From NCBI RefSeq assembly GCF_015471405.1, contig NZ_BLVZ01000010.1, positions 62,001-126,000 on the forward strand: DNA of 64,000 nucleotides, written 5' to 3'. The stretch comes from Pseudomonas cichorii (lineage in GTDB: Bacteria > Pseudomonadota > Gammaproteobacteria > Pseudomonadales > Pseudomonadaceae). This document shows positions 26,158-34,348 of the stretch, piece by piece (the stretch's first letter is position 1; each line of letters starts with the position of its first letter). Below the pieces are notes generated by a model. It was not told where the DNA came from and ran no database searches. It saw only the letters and a list, made by a program, of their open reading frames with translations. The position numbers and the translations under genes were made by a program.

Positions 26158-27906
26158 ATGAAACACAATGCGACGGCTTACAGCCAACGATTGTTGCGCA
26201 CACAGTCGCCCTCCTATGAACGCCTGCAAGCACGCTTCGCCGAAGACGGCAGCCAGCCGGATAACGAACCACTGGCGCTGCACTGCGGCTGGGGCCGCTT
26301 GTTGATTGGCCATACCTACCCCGACGCGACCGCGCTGGCCCAGGAACTGCTCAACGAAAAACCCGGCGAACGCGATATCGCGCTGTACGTGGCGGCGCCC
26401 CAGCAAGTGCTGGCACAGTCGCCGCAGCAGTTGTTCCTCGACCCGTCCGATACATTGCGGCTGTGGTTCAGTGACTATCGCCCGGCGCAGCGTGTCTTTC
26501 GGGGCTTTCGCATCCGTCGGGCGCAGAACGAGGCCGACTGGCAGGCCATCAATAACCTGTACATCGCGCGCGGCATGCTGCCCATCGATCCTGCCCTGCT
26601 GACGCCACGCCACCTGGGCGGCCCCGTCTACTGGCTGGCCGAGGATGAAAGCAGCAACTCGGTGATCGGCAGTGTCATGGGCCTGAATCATCAGAAGGCA
26701 TTCAACGACCCGGAAAACGGCAGCAGCCTGTGGTGCCTGGCAGTCGATCCGCAATGCACACGTCCCGGCGTGGGCGAAGTGCTGGTGCGTCATCTGATCG
26801 AGCATTTCATGAGCCGTGGCTTGAGCTATCTCGATCTGTCGGTACTGCACGACAACAATCAGGCCAAGGCGCTGTATGCCAAGCTGGGGTTTCGCAACCT
26901 GCCGACCTTTGCCATCAAGCGCAAGAACGGCATCAACGAATCGCTGTTCCTGGGCCCTGGCCCTCAGGCGGATTTCAATCCCTACGCACGGATCATCGTC
27001 GAAGAGGCGCACCGGCGCGGTATCGATGTGCAGGTCGATGATGCCGATGCCGGGCTGTTTACCTTGAGTTACGGCGGACGCCGCATTCGATGCCGTGAAT
27101 CGCTGAGCGATCTGACCAGCGCGGTCAGCATGACGCTGTGTCAGGACAAGAGCCTGACCCACCGGGCCCTCAAGGCAGCCGGCCTGCGCCTGCCTGCTCA
27201 ACAGCGGGCAGACAGCGCCGATGACAATCTGGCGTTCCTTGAAGAACACGGGCGGATCGTGGTCAAGCCGCTGGATGGCGAGCAAGGTCAAGGGGTTGCC
27301 GTGGACCTGCGCACCTTCGATGAAGTGCAGGAAGCCATCGAGCGCGCCCGTCAGTTCGACACCCGCGTGATTCTGGAAAGCTTCCATGAAGGTCTGGACT
27401 TGCGCATCGTGGTCATCGGTTTTGAAGTGGTGGCCGCTGCGATTCGCCGTCCTGCGGAAATCATTGGCAACGGTCGCGACACCATCAAGCAATTGATCGA
27501 AGCTCAAAGCCGCCGTCGCTCTGCCGCAACCAGTGGCGAAAGCAAGATCCCGATGGATGAAGAAACCGAACGCACGGTACGCGACGCAGGCCATGACTAC
27601 TCCAGCATCCTGCCAATGGACCAGCGCCTGGCCGTACGGCGCACCGCCAACCTTCACACCGGCGGCTGCCTTGAGGATGTCACTGCAATCCTGCATCCGG
27701 TGCTGAGCGACGCCGCAGTGCGTGCCGCACGGGCGCTGGACATCCCGGTAGTGGGCCTGGACCTGATGGTGCCTGCCGCCGACCAGCCCGAATACGTTTT
27801 CATTGAAGCCAACGAGCGCGTCGGACTCGCCAACCACGAACCACAACCCACCGCCGAACGTTTTGTCGACCTATTGTTTCCGCACAGCCTGCCTGTGCAT
27901 GGTTGA
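26158..27906 (+). CDS. ngg: N-acetylglutaminylglutamine synthetase (GNAT + ATP-grasp)
   Basis: A 582-aa two-domain enzyme. The N-terminal GNAT acetyltransferase (about residues 110-270) has LWCLAVDPQCTRPGVGEVLV, the acetyl-CoA loop. The C-terminal ATP-grasp ligase (about 310-580) has GRIVVKPLDGEQGQGVAV (about 365-382) and HTGGCLEDVT. Together they acetylate glutamine and join it to a second glutamine. The gene begins 4 bases after the amidotransferase stop, so the products act in sequence from one transcript. Length and domain order match the family. Confidence 0.93.
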   Translation: MKHNATAYSQRLLRTQSPSYERLQARFAEDGSQPDNEPLALHCGWGRLLIGHTYPDATALAQELLNEKPGERDIALYVAAPQQVLAQSPQQLFLDPSDTLRLWFSDYRPAQRVFRGFRIRRAQNEADWQAINNLYIARGMLPIDPALLTPRHLGGPVYWLAEDESSNSVIGSVMGLNHQKAFNDPENGSSLWCLAVDPQCTRPGVGEVLVRHLIEHFMSRGLSYLDLSVLHDNNQAKALYAKLGFRNLPTFAIKRKNGINESLFLGPGPQADFNPYARIIVEEAHRRGIDVQVDDADAGLFTLSYGGRRIRCRESLSDLTSAVSMTLCQDKSLTHRALKAAGLRLPAQQRADSADDNLAFLEEHGRIVVKPLDGEQGQGVAVDLRTFDEVQEAIERARQFDTRVILESFHEGLDLRIVVIGFEVVAAAIRRPAEIIGNGRDTIKQLIEAQSRRRSAATSGESKIPMDEETERTVRDAGHDYSSILPMDQRLAVRRTANLHTGGCLEDVTAILHPVLSDAAVRAARALDIPVVGLDLMVPAADQPEYVFIEANERVGLANHEPQPTAERFVDLLFPHSLPVHG

Positions 27907-27908
27907 AC

Positions 27909-27995
27909 CATAGCTGCAAGTTTCAAGCGTCAAGCTACAAGTAAGGGCAGCTACCCCACTTGCAGCTTGCATCTTGAAGCTTGCAACTGCTTTAA
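27909..27995. repeat. AAGCTTGCAAGCTTCAAGCT-type dispersed repeat, copy 1
   Basis: A low-complexity palindromic element built from CTTGCAGCTTG / CAAGCTACAAG units, filling the gap between ngg and the peptidase gene. A relative lies at 56617-56702. Within an operon it could fold into mRNA structure and modulate downstream expression. Confidence 0.6.
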
Positions 27996-28007
27996 GGAGC
28001 TCCCTCC

Positions 28008-29204
28008 ATGCCTGTTGAGAAAATCCCCGATCCGGATCTGAACTACCTGCAGAAAGTACTGCTGGAAATGCTCGCCATTCCGAGCCCTACGGGTTTTACC
28101 GACACTATCGTGCGCTATGTCGCCGAACGCCTGGAAGAACTGGGCATCCCGTTTGAACTGACACGGCGCGGCACCATCCGCGCCACGCTCAAAGGTAAGC
28201 AGAACAGCCCCGACCGCGCGGTTTCTGCGCATCTGGACACCATTGGTGCGACCGTTCGCGAGGTCAAGGACAACGGACGTCTGGCACTGGCGGCGGTCGG
28301 CTGCTGGTCAAGCCGCTTTGCCGAAGGCAGCCGGGTCAGCGTGTTCACCGATACCGGCGTGATCCGTGGCAGCGTATTGCCGCTGATGGCGTCCGGTCAT
28401 GCGTTCAATACCGCCGTGGATGAAATGCCCATCAGTTGGGAACATATCGAGCTGCGCCTGGATGCCTATTGCACGACCCGCGCCGACTGCGAATCGCTGG
28501 GGATCAATATCGGTGACTTCGTGGCCTTCGATCCGCTGCCGGAATTCACCGAAAGCGGCCATATCAGTGCCCGCCACCTGGACGACAAGGCAGGCGTGGC
28601 CGCATTGCTGGCGGCACTCAAGTCGATTGTCGACAGCGGTGAGGAACCACTGATCGATTGCCACCCACTGTTCACCATTACCGAGGAAACCGGTACCGGT
28701 GCAGCGGGCGTCCTGCCCTGGGATGTCAGCGAGTTTGTCGGCATCGATATCGCGCCGGTCGCACCCGGCCAGCACTCCAGCGAACATGCCGTGAGCGTGG
28801 CGATGCAGGATTCGGGCGGGCCTTACGACTATCACCTGTCGCGGCATCTGCTGCATCTGGGCGTGGAGAACGAATTGCCTGTGCGCCGCGACCTGTTTCG
28901 CTATTACTACAGCGATGCCCATTCGGCCGTGACTTCGGGGCATGACATTCGTACCGCGTTGCTGGCTTTTGGCTGCGATGCCACCCACGGTTACGAGCGC
29001 ACGCATATCGACAGCCTCGCGGCCCTGAGCAAACTGCTGGGTGCCTACATGCTCAGCCCACCGGTATTCGCCAGCGACGCCAAACCGGCACAGACTTCAC
29101 TGGAGCGTTTCAGTCATCAGATCGAACACGACGCACAGATGGAATCCGACACCCGTGTGCCACCGGTGGATAGCCTGATCGGGCAGAATCGCGAAGAGGT
29201 TTGA
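28008..29204 (+). CDS. M42-family peptidase of the NAGGN osmoprotectant system
   Basis: A 398-aa zinc aminopeptidase-like protein. The metal ligands fit M42/M20: SAHLDTIG (His, about residues 74-81), HLDDKAGVA (Asp, about 191-199), the catalytic glutamate pair TEETGTG (about 226-232), and YSDAHSAVT (His near 308). It follows the amidotransferase and synthetase in the order usual for NAGGN loci, where its role (turnover or processing of the dipeptide) is not settled. A good ribosome site AAGGAG stands 9 bases before the ATG. The C-terminal 45 residues are polar and may be flexible. Confidence 0.9.
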   Translation: MPVEKIPDPDLNYLQKVLLEMLAIPSPTGFTDTIVRYVAERLEELGIPFELTRRGTIRATLKGKQNSPDRAVSAHLDTIGATVREVKDNGRLALAAVGCWSSRFAEGSRVSVFTDTGVIRGSVLPLMASGHAFNTAVDEMPISWEHIELRLDAYCTTRADCESLGINIGDFVAFDPLPEFTESGHISARHLDDKAGVAALLAALKSIVDSGEEPLIDCHPLFTITEETGTGAAGVLPWDVSEFVGIDIAPVAPGQHSSEHAVSVAMQDSGGPYDYHLSRHLLHLGVENELPVRRDLFRYYYSDAHSAVTSGHDIRTALLAFGCDATHGYERTHIDSLAALSKLLGAYMLSPPVFASDAKPAQTSLERFSHQIEHDAQMESDTRVPPVDSLIGQNREEV

Positions 29205-29210
29205 GGTTCT

Positions 29211-29277
29211 GGCCTTTCGCGACTGAAGTCGCTCCTACCACGGTATGCGTAGGAGCGACTTCTGTCGCGAAGAGGCC
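29211..29277. repeat. GTAGGAGCGACTT-type palindromic repeat
   Basis: Arms GGCCTTTCGCGACTGAAGTC (29211 on) and GACTTCTGTCGCGAAGAGGC (to 29276), centre ACGGTATGC. It is a sister form of the GTAGGAGCGAAT family with GACTT in place of AATTC. It starts 7 bases after the NAGGN operon stop and probably marks its 3' end. Confidence 0.8.
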
Positions 29278-29309
29278 TATCATCGCGGGCTACCGATACG
29301 AGAACCAGC

Positions 29310-29537
29310 ATGCTGATCCCTTACGACCAACTTGAACCCGACACCCTCACCCGCCTGATAGAAGACTTCGTGACCCGCGACGGCACGGACAATGGCGATG
29401 AAACGCCTCTGCAAACCCGCGTGCTGCGCGTACGTCATGCCTTGAGCAAAGGTCAGGCGGTGATTTTCTTCGACCTCGAAAGCCAGCAGTGCCAGCTAAT
29501 GCCCAGGCATGATGTGCCCAAAGACTACTTCGACTGA
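29310..29537 (+). CDS. YheU family protein (UPF0270)
   Basis: A 75-aa protein with the complete family pattern: LIPYDQLEPDTLTRLIEDFV at the N-terminus, then DGTDNGDETPLQTRV and LSKGQAVIFFDLESQQCQLM. Soluble, with no signal. Function is unknown across the family. It is convergent with csrA, with 3 bases between the stops, so read-through transcripts of the two would be complementary at their 3' ends. Confidence 0.88.
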   Translation: MLIPYDQLEPDTLTRLIEDFVTRDGTDNGDETPLQTRVLRVRHALSKGQAVIFFDLESQQCQLMPRHDVPKDYFD

Positions 29538-29540
29538 GGC

Positions 29541-29744
29541 TCAGGCCGCTGGCGACTCGGGAGCGGCCTCCTGCTGCGAGAGCTTTCTGGCTATGCGTCG
29601 AAACACTTCGGCACGGTGGATCTTGATGTCTTTGGGGGCGTCGATTCCGAGCCTGACCTGATTGCCGTTCACACCGAGGATTTGCACGGTGATGTTGTCA
29701 CCGATGGAGAATGACTCGCCAATTTCCCGCGTCAATACCAGCAT
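29541..29744 (-). CDS. csrA: Carbon storage/RNA-binding regulator CsrA (Rsm family)
   Basis: A 67-aa dimeric RNA-binding protein that blocks translation at GGA motifs. It has the whole fold: MLVLTREIGESFSIGD, then ITVQILGVNGNQVRLGIDAP and HRAEVFRRI. The RNA-contact residues Leu4 and the Arg of the HRAEV motif (about 44) are present. It differs from the canonical RsmA sequence (no RRCAES) and has a longer tail with QQEAAPESPAA, so it is one of the several paralogs pseudomonads carry. The ribosome site is weak (CGGAAAA). Convergent with yheU. Confidence 0.92.
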   Translation of the reverse strand: MLVLTREIGESFSIGDNITVQILGVNGNQVRLGIDAPKDIKIHRAEVFRRIARKLSQQEAAPESPAA

Positions 29745-29911
29745 TTTTCCGACTCTCTTGTTATTGCAAAGAGTGCAGAGTGCGCCCCTGAAAAGGCCGC
29801 TTCAATGAGGCTGCGGTAAATCAGTAACGTCCTTCAATGCCAACAGATCACGCTGTCGGAAACGTCTTACTTGCAGACCTGACGAGTAGGAAAAATGCTG
29901 GTTGCAGACGC

Positions 29912-30244
29912 TCAGGACGCCGACCAGCGTGGCCCCAGCAGGATGATCGTCGCACCGATGACGCACAACGCAGCACCAAACCAGTCGGTACTCAAGGGCC
30001 GAATCCGCTCGACCACTCCCAGCCACGCTATGGAAGCAATGATGTAGATCCCGCCATAAGCCGCATAGGCACGTCCGGCATAGGCCGCTTCAATCCGGGT
30101 CAGCAACAGCGCGAACACCGTCAGGCTGATCAGGGCCGGTATCACCCACAAGGCCGTCTTGCCCTGGCGCAACCACATCCAGAACGCATAACAACCGAAG
30201 ATCTCGAACAGGGCCGCAAGGAAAAACCAGAAGTAATTGAGCAC
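29912..30244 (-). CDS. YnfA family inner-membrane protein (UPF0060)
   Basis: A 110-aa protein with four hydrophobic helices, about residues 4-22, 31-50, 60-78 and 88-106. It has family signatures YFWFFLAALFEIFGCYAFW and GRAYAAYGGIYI. The fold resembles small multidrug resistance transporters, but function is unproven. The start is GTG (30242-30244) with only a weak upstream GAGA. The C-terminus GATIILLGPRW is typical. It stands alone between csrA and the dehydrogenase gene, both on the same strand. Confidence 0.88.
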   Translation of the reverse strand: MLNYFWFFLAALFEIFGCYAFWMWLRQGKTALWVIPALISLTVFALLLTRIEAAYAGRAYAAYGGIYIIASIAWLGVVERIRPLSTDWFGAALCVIGATIILLGPRWSAS

Positions 30245-30333
30245 GTGAAGTCTCGTCAGTCAGGGCTTGAATGGCGGCACCCTATCAGAAAAAGGCATTC
30301 CTGATCGGCCATGAAGCCCTGCCTGACAACGAA

Positions 30334-31149
30334 TCAGGCTTTCGTCTGTCGGGCCTTGGCGCGCATCTTGGCGCACATGGTCGTCATCTCGTCATAGAGC
30401 GCCTGGGGATGCTTGCGCTTCAGTGTCCAGGCATCACGGCCCTGTTCATGGGGCAGGATCATGAACTCGCCCTTGGCCACTTCCTCGAAGATGTAATCGG
30501 CAATATCGCTGGCGGTGATCGGCGAGCTTTCCAGCAGTTTGCCAACCTGGGCTTTCATCGCAGGTGTCGGGCCACGGAAGGAGTCCAGCAGGTTGGTCTG
30601 AAAGAACGACGGGCACACCACATGCACGCCGACTTCCTGTTCCTTCAATTCCACCAGCAGGCTTTCCGACAGCGCCACCACGCCCGCCTTGGCGACGTTG
30701 TAATTGCTCATGGCCGGCCCCTGCATCAAGGCCGCCATGGAGGCGATATTGATGATCTTGCCCTTGCTGGCCTCCAGCATCGGCAGGAAGGCCTTGCAGC
30801 CCTTGACCACGCCCATGAGGTTGATCGCGATCTGCCAGTCCCAGTCCTCCAGGGACAACTCACTGAAGAAACCGCCCGACGCGACACCGGCGTTGTTGAC
30901 GATGATATCGATGCCGTCGAAGCGTTCTTCGCAGGCTTGCGCCAACGCCATGAGCTGGCTGTAGTCGCGCACATCGCAGCGCTGGGTAAATCCATTGCCA
31001 CCGGCTTCGCGTACCAACGCCAGGGTTTCCTGCAAACCGCTGTCGTTGACGTCGGACAATGCCAGACGCCAGCCTTCGCGAGCCCAGCGCAGTGCAATTT
31101 CACGGCCCAGGCCTGAGCCTGCGCCAGTAATCATGATGCGATTTTGCAT
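30334..31149 (-). CDS. Short-chain dehydrogenase/reductase (SDR)
   Basis: A 271-aa classical SDR. The coenzyme loop TGAGSGLG (about residues 8-15) is followed by the acidic residue in LSDVND, which favours NAD(H) over NADP(H). NNAGVASGG (about 85-93) and the catalytic YNVAK (Tyr about 151, Lys about 155) with an upstream Ser complete the site. The C-terminal 80 residues contain a longer substrate loop. No pathway context, so the substrate is unknown. Confidence 0.88.
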   Translation of the reverse strand: MQNRIMITGAGSGLGREIALRWAREGWRLALSDVNDSGLQETLALVREAGGNGFTQRCDVRDYSQLMALAQACEERFDGIDIIVNNAGVASGGFFSELSLEDWDWQIAINLMGVVKGCKAFLPMLEASKGKIINIASMAALMQGPAMSNYNVAKAGVVALSESLLVELKEQEVGVHVVCPSFFQTNLLDSFRGPTPAMKAQVGKLLESSPITASDIADYIFEEVAKGEFMILPHEQGRDAWTLKRKHPQALYDEMTTMCAKMRAKARQTKA

Positions 31150-31253
31150 AAAGAGTGCCTTGTGGTTTGCAGGACGTTGGCTGGAGTGTAATCACAGCTG
31201 ACAGTCGGTAATGCCACCATCAAGGTGCTGAATGCCCAAGGCAAACCCGGGGC

Positions 31254-31631
31254 TTATGTCTGCCTGCTACGACGCACGAAGCGGATCAGCAGCCAGCCAT
31301 AGATCGCGGCATTGATCGACACCACAACGGCGCCCAGCCACAACTGGATCTGCGGCGTCAGCGCCGCCGGGTAGATGAGAGGAATCAGATAATGCTCGAT
31401 AAAGCCGCCGTCATACCCCTGCATACCGGCCTTTTGACGCAGGGCGTTTTCCAGAGGCGTCAACGGGCAATACAGGTGAAAGAACTCCACCGAAGCTCCC
31501 CACACCATGGCCGGGACATGAAGAAACCCTATCCAGGGCCTGCGCAATACGAGCAGGCCGCCAAACAGAACGAAGACAATGAACAACAGATGAAAAACGA
31601 CAACGGCATCGGCCGCGAATCGATAAAGCAT
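31254..31631 (-). CDS. DUF2784 membrane protein
   Basis: A 125-aa inner-membrane protein with about four hydrophobic segments. Its family signatures are LYRFAADAVVVFHLLFIVFV at the N-terminus and GASVEFFHLYCPLTPLENAL in the middle, with a short polar tail ending RRSRQT. The ATG at 31631 matches the usual family N-terminus; a longer frame reaches an ATG at 31676, and neither has a clear ribosome site. Role unknown. The upstream 300 bases to the DUF3309 gene are AT-rich and hold the promoters. Confidence 0.75.
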   Translation of the reverse strand: MLYRFAADAVVVFHLLFIVFVLFGGLLVLRRPWIGFLHVPAMVWGASVEFFHLYCPLTPLENALRQKAGMQGYDGGFIEHYLIPLIYPAALTPQIQLWLGAVVVSINAAIYGWLLIRFVRRSRQT

Positions 31632-31942
31632 GAGAATCGTACCGTATAAAAGTTCAATTATTTTCAGGCTGACCATTTATCCATAAAACAGGACGTGCGT
31701 CATATAAAACCTGAAAAGTTCAATAATAATCACCCCTTTAAACAGGGTAAAACACCTTCGATAAAAACACTCAAGACATTGAAATACATAGCATTTTTTA
31801 ATAATTCAAAATTCCTTGAAATATTCAGAACCTTTCAAGAATCGCAACAGTCGGATAATTCAAGCAGTGAAAATTTCATACCGACTGGTAAGCGTTTTAA
31901 CTGCACACGTCATTCAACACTCACGGAAAGAAGGAACTCATC

Positions 31943-32101
31943 ATGGGCATAAGCACGATTCTTATCATCGTTCTGATTCTGATACTGATCGGTGGTCTGC
32001 CGGTCTTCCCGCACTCCCGTAACTGGGGTTATGGCCCGTCGGGTGTTGTCGGTACGATCCTGATCATTCTGCTGGTTCTGGTATTGCTTGGCAGGATATG
32101 A
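31943..32101 (+). CDS. DUF3309 small hydrophobic protein, 52 aa
   Basis: A 52-aa membrane peptide: a hydrophobic N-terminal segment (STILIIVLILILIGG), then LPVFPHSRNWGYGPSG, then a second hydrophobic segment (TILIILLVLVLLGRI). This is the DUF3309 pattern, often found as stress-induced small proteins in Pseudomonas. The ribosome site AAGGAA stands 7 bases before the ATG. A strong terminator follows. Upstream 250 bases are AT-rich with no repeat. Membrane insertion is clear; the role is unknown. Confidence 0.8.
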   Translation: MGISTILIIVLILILIGGLPVFPHSRNWGYGPSGVVGTILIILLVLVLLGRI

Positions 32102-32120
32102 CCTTATCGGTCACCCAATG

Positions 32121-32150
32121 AAAAAGCAGCCCGAACGGGCTGCTTTTTTT
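32121..32150. terminator. Strong bidirectional terminator between DUF3309 and actP
   Basis: AAAAAGCAGCCC (32121-32132) pairs with GGGCTGCTTTTT (32137-32148) around GAAC. There are T-runs on both strands, so it can end both the DUF3309 transcript and the convergent actP transcript. Confidence 0.9.
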
Positions 32151-32170
32151 ATTGCCGATGAAACGTGGGC

Positions 32171-33829
32171 TTAGTGTGACGACGCACCGCTGGCGCCCAG
32201 GCCAGTCTGCGAGCGGACGAATTGCGGATAGAACAGGGCACGTTCGTCGTCTGCTGCCTTGGACTTGTCGGTGATGGAGAAGAACCAGATACCGACGAAG
32301 GCGATGATGATGGAGAACAGCGCCGGGTACTCGTACGGGAAAATGGCTTTCGGGTTGTGCAGGATCTGCACCCAGATGGTCGGACCCAGCACCATCAGCA
32401 CCACAGCGCTGACAAGGCCCATCCAGCCGCCAATCATAGCGCCACGGGTGGTCAGGTTCTTCCAGTACATGGAGAGCAGCAGGACCGGGAAGTTGCAGCT
32501 TGCGGCGATGGAGAACGCCAGGCCTACCATGAACGCGATGTTCTGGCTTTCAAAGGCGATACCCAACAGGATGGCCACGACCGCCAGGGCGATAGTCGTC
32601 ATCTTGGAAACGCGGATCTCATCCTTCTCGTTGGCCTTGCCTTTCTTGATCACGCTGGCATACAGGTCATGGGACACTGCCGACGCACCGGCCAGGGTCA
32701 AGCCTGCAACCACAGCCAGGATTGTGGCGAACGCCACCGCCGAGATGAAGCCCAGGAACAGACTGCCACCTACCGCGTTGGACAGATGCACCGCCGCCAT
32801 GTTGTTACCACCGATCAAGGCACCTGCTGCATCCTTGAACGCAGGGTTGGTGCTGACCAGCAAGATAGCGCCGAAACCGATGATGAAAGTCAGGATGTAG
32901 AAGTAGCCGATGAAACCGGTGGCGTAGAACACCGACTTGCGGGCTTCCTTGGCATCGCTCACGGTGAAGAAGCGCATCAGGATGTGTGGCAGACCAGCAG
33001 TACCGAACATCAGTGCCAGACCGAGGGAGAACGCCGAGATCGGGTCTTTCACCAGACCGCCAGGGCTCATGATCGCTTCACCTTTAGGGTGAACGGCGAC
33101 CGCCTGGGCGAACAGTTGGTTGAAGTCGAAGTTGACGTGCTTCATGACCATCAGCGCCATGAACGAGGCACCCGACAGCAGCATCACTGCCTTGATGATC
33201 TGTACCCAGGTGGTCGCCAGCATGCCGCCGAACAGCACATACAGGCACATCAGGATACCGACCAGAATCACCGCCACGGTGTAATCCAGACCGAACAACA
33301 GCTGGATCAGTTTACCGGCACCCACCATCTGGGCAATCAGGTAGAACGCCACCACCACCAGCGAACCGCAGGCGGACAGGGTGCGAATCTCTTTTTGCTT
33401 CAGGCGATAGGACGCTACGTCGGCGAAGGTGTACTTGCCCAGGTTACGCAGGCGTTCGGCGATCAGGAACAGAATGATCGGCCAGCCCACCAGGAAGCCG
33501 ATCGAGTAGATCAGGCCATCGTAGCCGGAGGTGTAAACCAGTGCGGAAATACCCAGGAAGGACGCCGCCGACATGTAGTCGCCTGCAATCGCAAGACCGT
33601 TCTGGAAACCGGTGATCTTGCCGCCTGCCGCGTAGTAGTCGGACGCCGAGTTGTTTTTCTTGGATGCCCAGTAGGTGATGTAGAGGGTGAACGCCACGAA
33701 CATGACGAACATGATGATCGCCGGTACGTTCAAAGGCTGCTTCTGCACCGCCCCGGTAAGGGCGTCTGCTGCCATGAGAGCGGGTGCGAATGCTGCAAGG
33801 CCTAGAGCCGCGGAGAGACGACGGATCAT
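32171..33829 (-). CDS. actP: Cation/acetate symporter ActP
   Basis: A 552-aa sodium:solute symporter (SSS family) for acetate and other short carboxylates. It has a cleavable-looking N-terminus (LGLAAFAPALMAADAL) and about 13 membrane segments. The family core is DYYAAGGKITGFQNGLAIAG near residues 64-83, with GLPHILMRFFTV (about 280-291) and KMTTIALAVVAILLGIAFES further on. It overlaps the upstream yjcH gene by four bases (ATGA), so the two are translationally coupled. The acs gene that usually precedes them elsewhere is not here. It ends at a shared bidirectional terminator. Confidence 0.94.
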   Translation of the reverse strand: MIRRLSAALGLAAFAPALMAADALTGAVQKQPLNVPAIIMFVMFVAFTLYITYWASKKNNSASDYYAAGGKITGFQNGLAIAGDYMSAASFLGISALVYTSGYDGLIYSIGFLVGWPIILFLIAERLRNLGKYTFADVASYRLKQKEIRTLSACGSLVVVAFYLIAQMVGAGKLIQLLFGLDYTVAVILVGILMCLYVLFGGMLATTWVQIIKAVMLLSGASFMALMVMKHVNFDFNQLFAQAVAVHPKGEAIMSPGGLVKDPISAFSLGLALMFGTAGLPHILMRFFTVSDAKEARKSVFYATGFIGYFYILTFIIGFGAILLVSTNPAFKDAAGALIGGNNMAAVHLSNAVGGSLFLGFISAVAFATILAVVAGLTLAGASAVSHDLYASVIKKGKANEKDEIRVSKMTTIALAVVAILLGIAFESQNIAFMVGLAFSIAASCNFPVLLLSMYWKNLTTRGAMIGGWMGLVSAVVLMVLGPTIWVQILHNPKAIFPYEYPALFSIIIAFVGIWFFSITDKSKAADDERALFYPQFVRSQTGLGASGASSH

Positions 33830-34137
33830 TGCTGAATCTCCTTGAGAATTGCATTGTTCAGTTCGTCGAACTCACCGTTGGCGCGGCGTACGTAGATTCC
33901 CGTCAGAATGAAAGCCGAGATGATCAGGCCGACCCCTATCGGCATGCCCCACGTAATGGTCGAAGTCGCGCTGATCTTGGCTCCCAGAATATGAGGCCCA
34001 TACGCAATCATGAGAATGAATGCGGCATAGAGCCCGAGCATGATCGCCGAGAGAATCCAGGCGAAACGCTCTCTTTTGGAAACCAGCTCCTTGAAGCGCG
34101 GGCTGTTTTGAATCGAGAGGTAAATGCTGTCGTTCAT
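33826..34137 (-). CDS. yjcH: DUF485 inner-membrane protein YjcH
   Basis: A 103-aa protein with two hydrophobic segments (about residues 25-45 and 60-80). The DUF485 motif is NSPRFKELVSKRERFAWILS, and a charged C-terminal helix reads RANGEFDELNNAILKEIQQ. It always accompanies actP and may assist its assembly or activity; the role is unproven. Its stop overlaps the actP start (ATGA). Upstream 200 bases hold the operon promoter. Confidence 0.92.
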   Translation of the reverse strand: MNDSIYLSIQNSPRFKELVSKRERFAWILSAIMLGLYAAFILMIAYGPHILGAKISATSTITWGMPIGVGLIISAFILTGIYVRRANGEFDELNNAILKEIQQ

Positions 34138-34290
34138 TGTTTTTGTCCTCGCAGCACAGATGAGTTGTCACGCCATCAACTTTAGTCAGGTCCGGCACGT
34201 ACTCCAGACGACCTTAGTATTAGAACGACATTAATCATTGAAGCACTTCAAGAGACTTTCGCAGGAGCCAATCAACCCCGGACAAACAAA

Positions 34291-34320
34291 AGGCCATCTG
34301 CCGAGAACGACAGATGGCCT
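34291..34320 (-). terminator. Terminator after the betaine-type binding protein gene
   Basis: AGGCCATCTG (34291-34300) pairs with CAGATGGCCT (34311-34320). Read on the minus strand it is followed by TTTTGTTTG. It stands 28 bases after the stop of the binding-protein gene. Confidence 0.85.
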
Positions 34321-34348
34321 TGATAGACCTGATACAGACGCTTTGGCG

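Noticed and set aside
26089..27846. 585-codon minus-strand frame opposite ngg, and similar ones opposite mnmC and the 36.3-37.6 kb hydrolase
   Set aside because: Codon-mirror artefacts of high-GC genes; no ribosome sites and no recognisable protein features.
32222..33805. 527-codon plus-strand frame opposite actP
   Set aside because: Shadow frame; sequence dominated by His, Gln, Asp and Arg with no domain, while the minus strand encodes an intact symporter.
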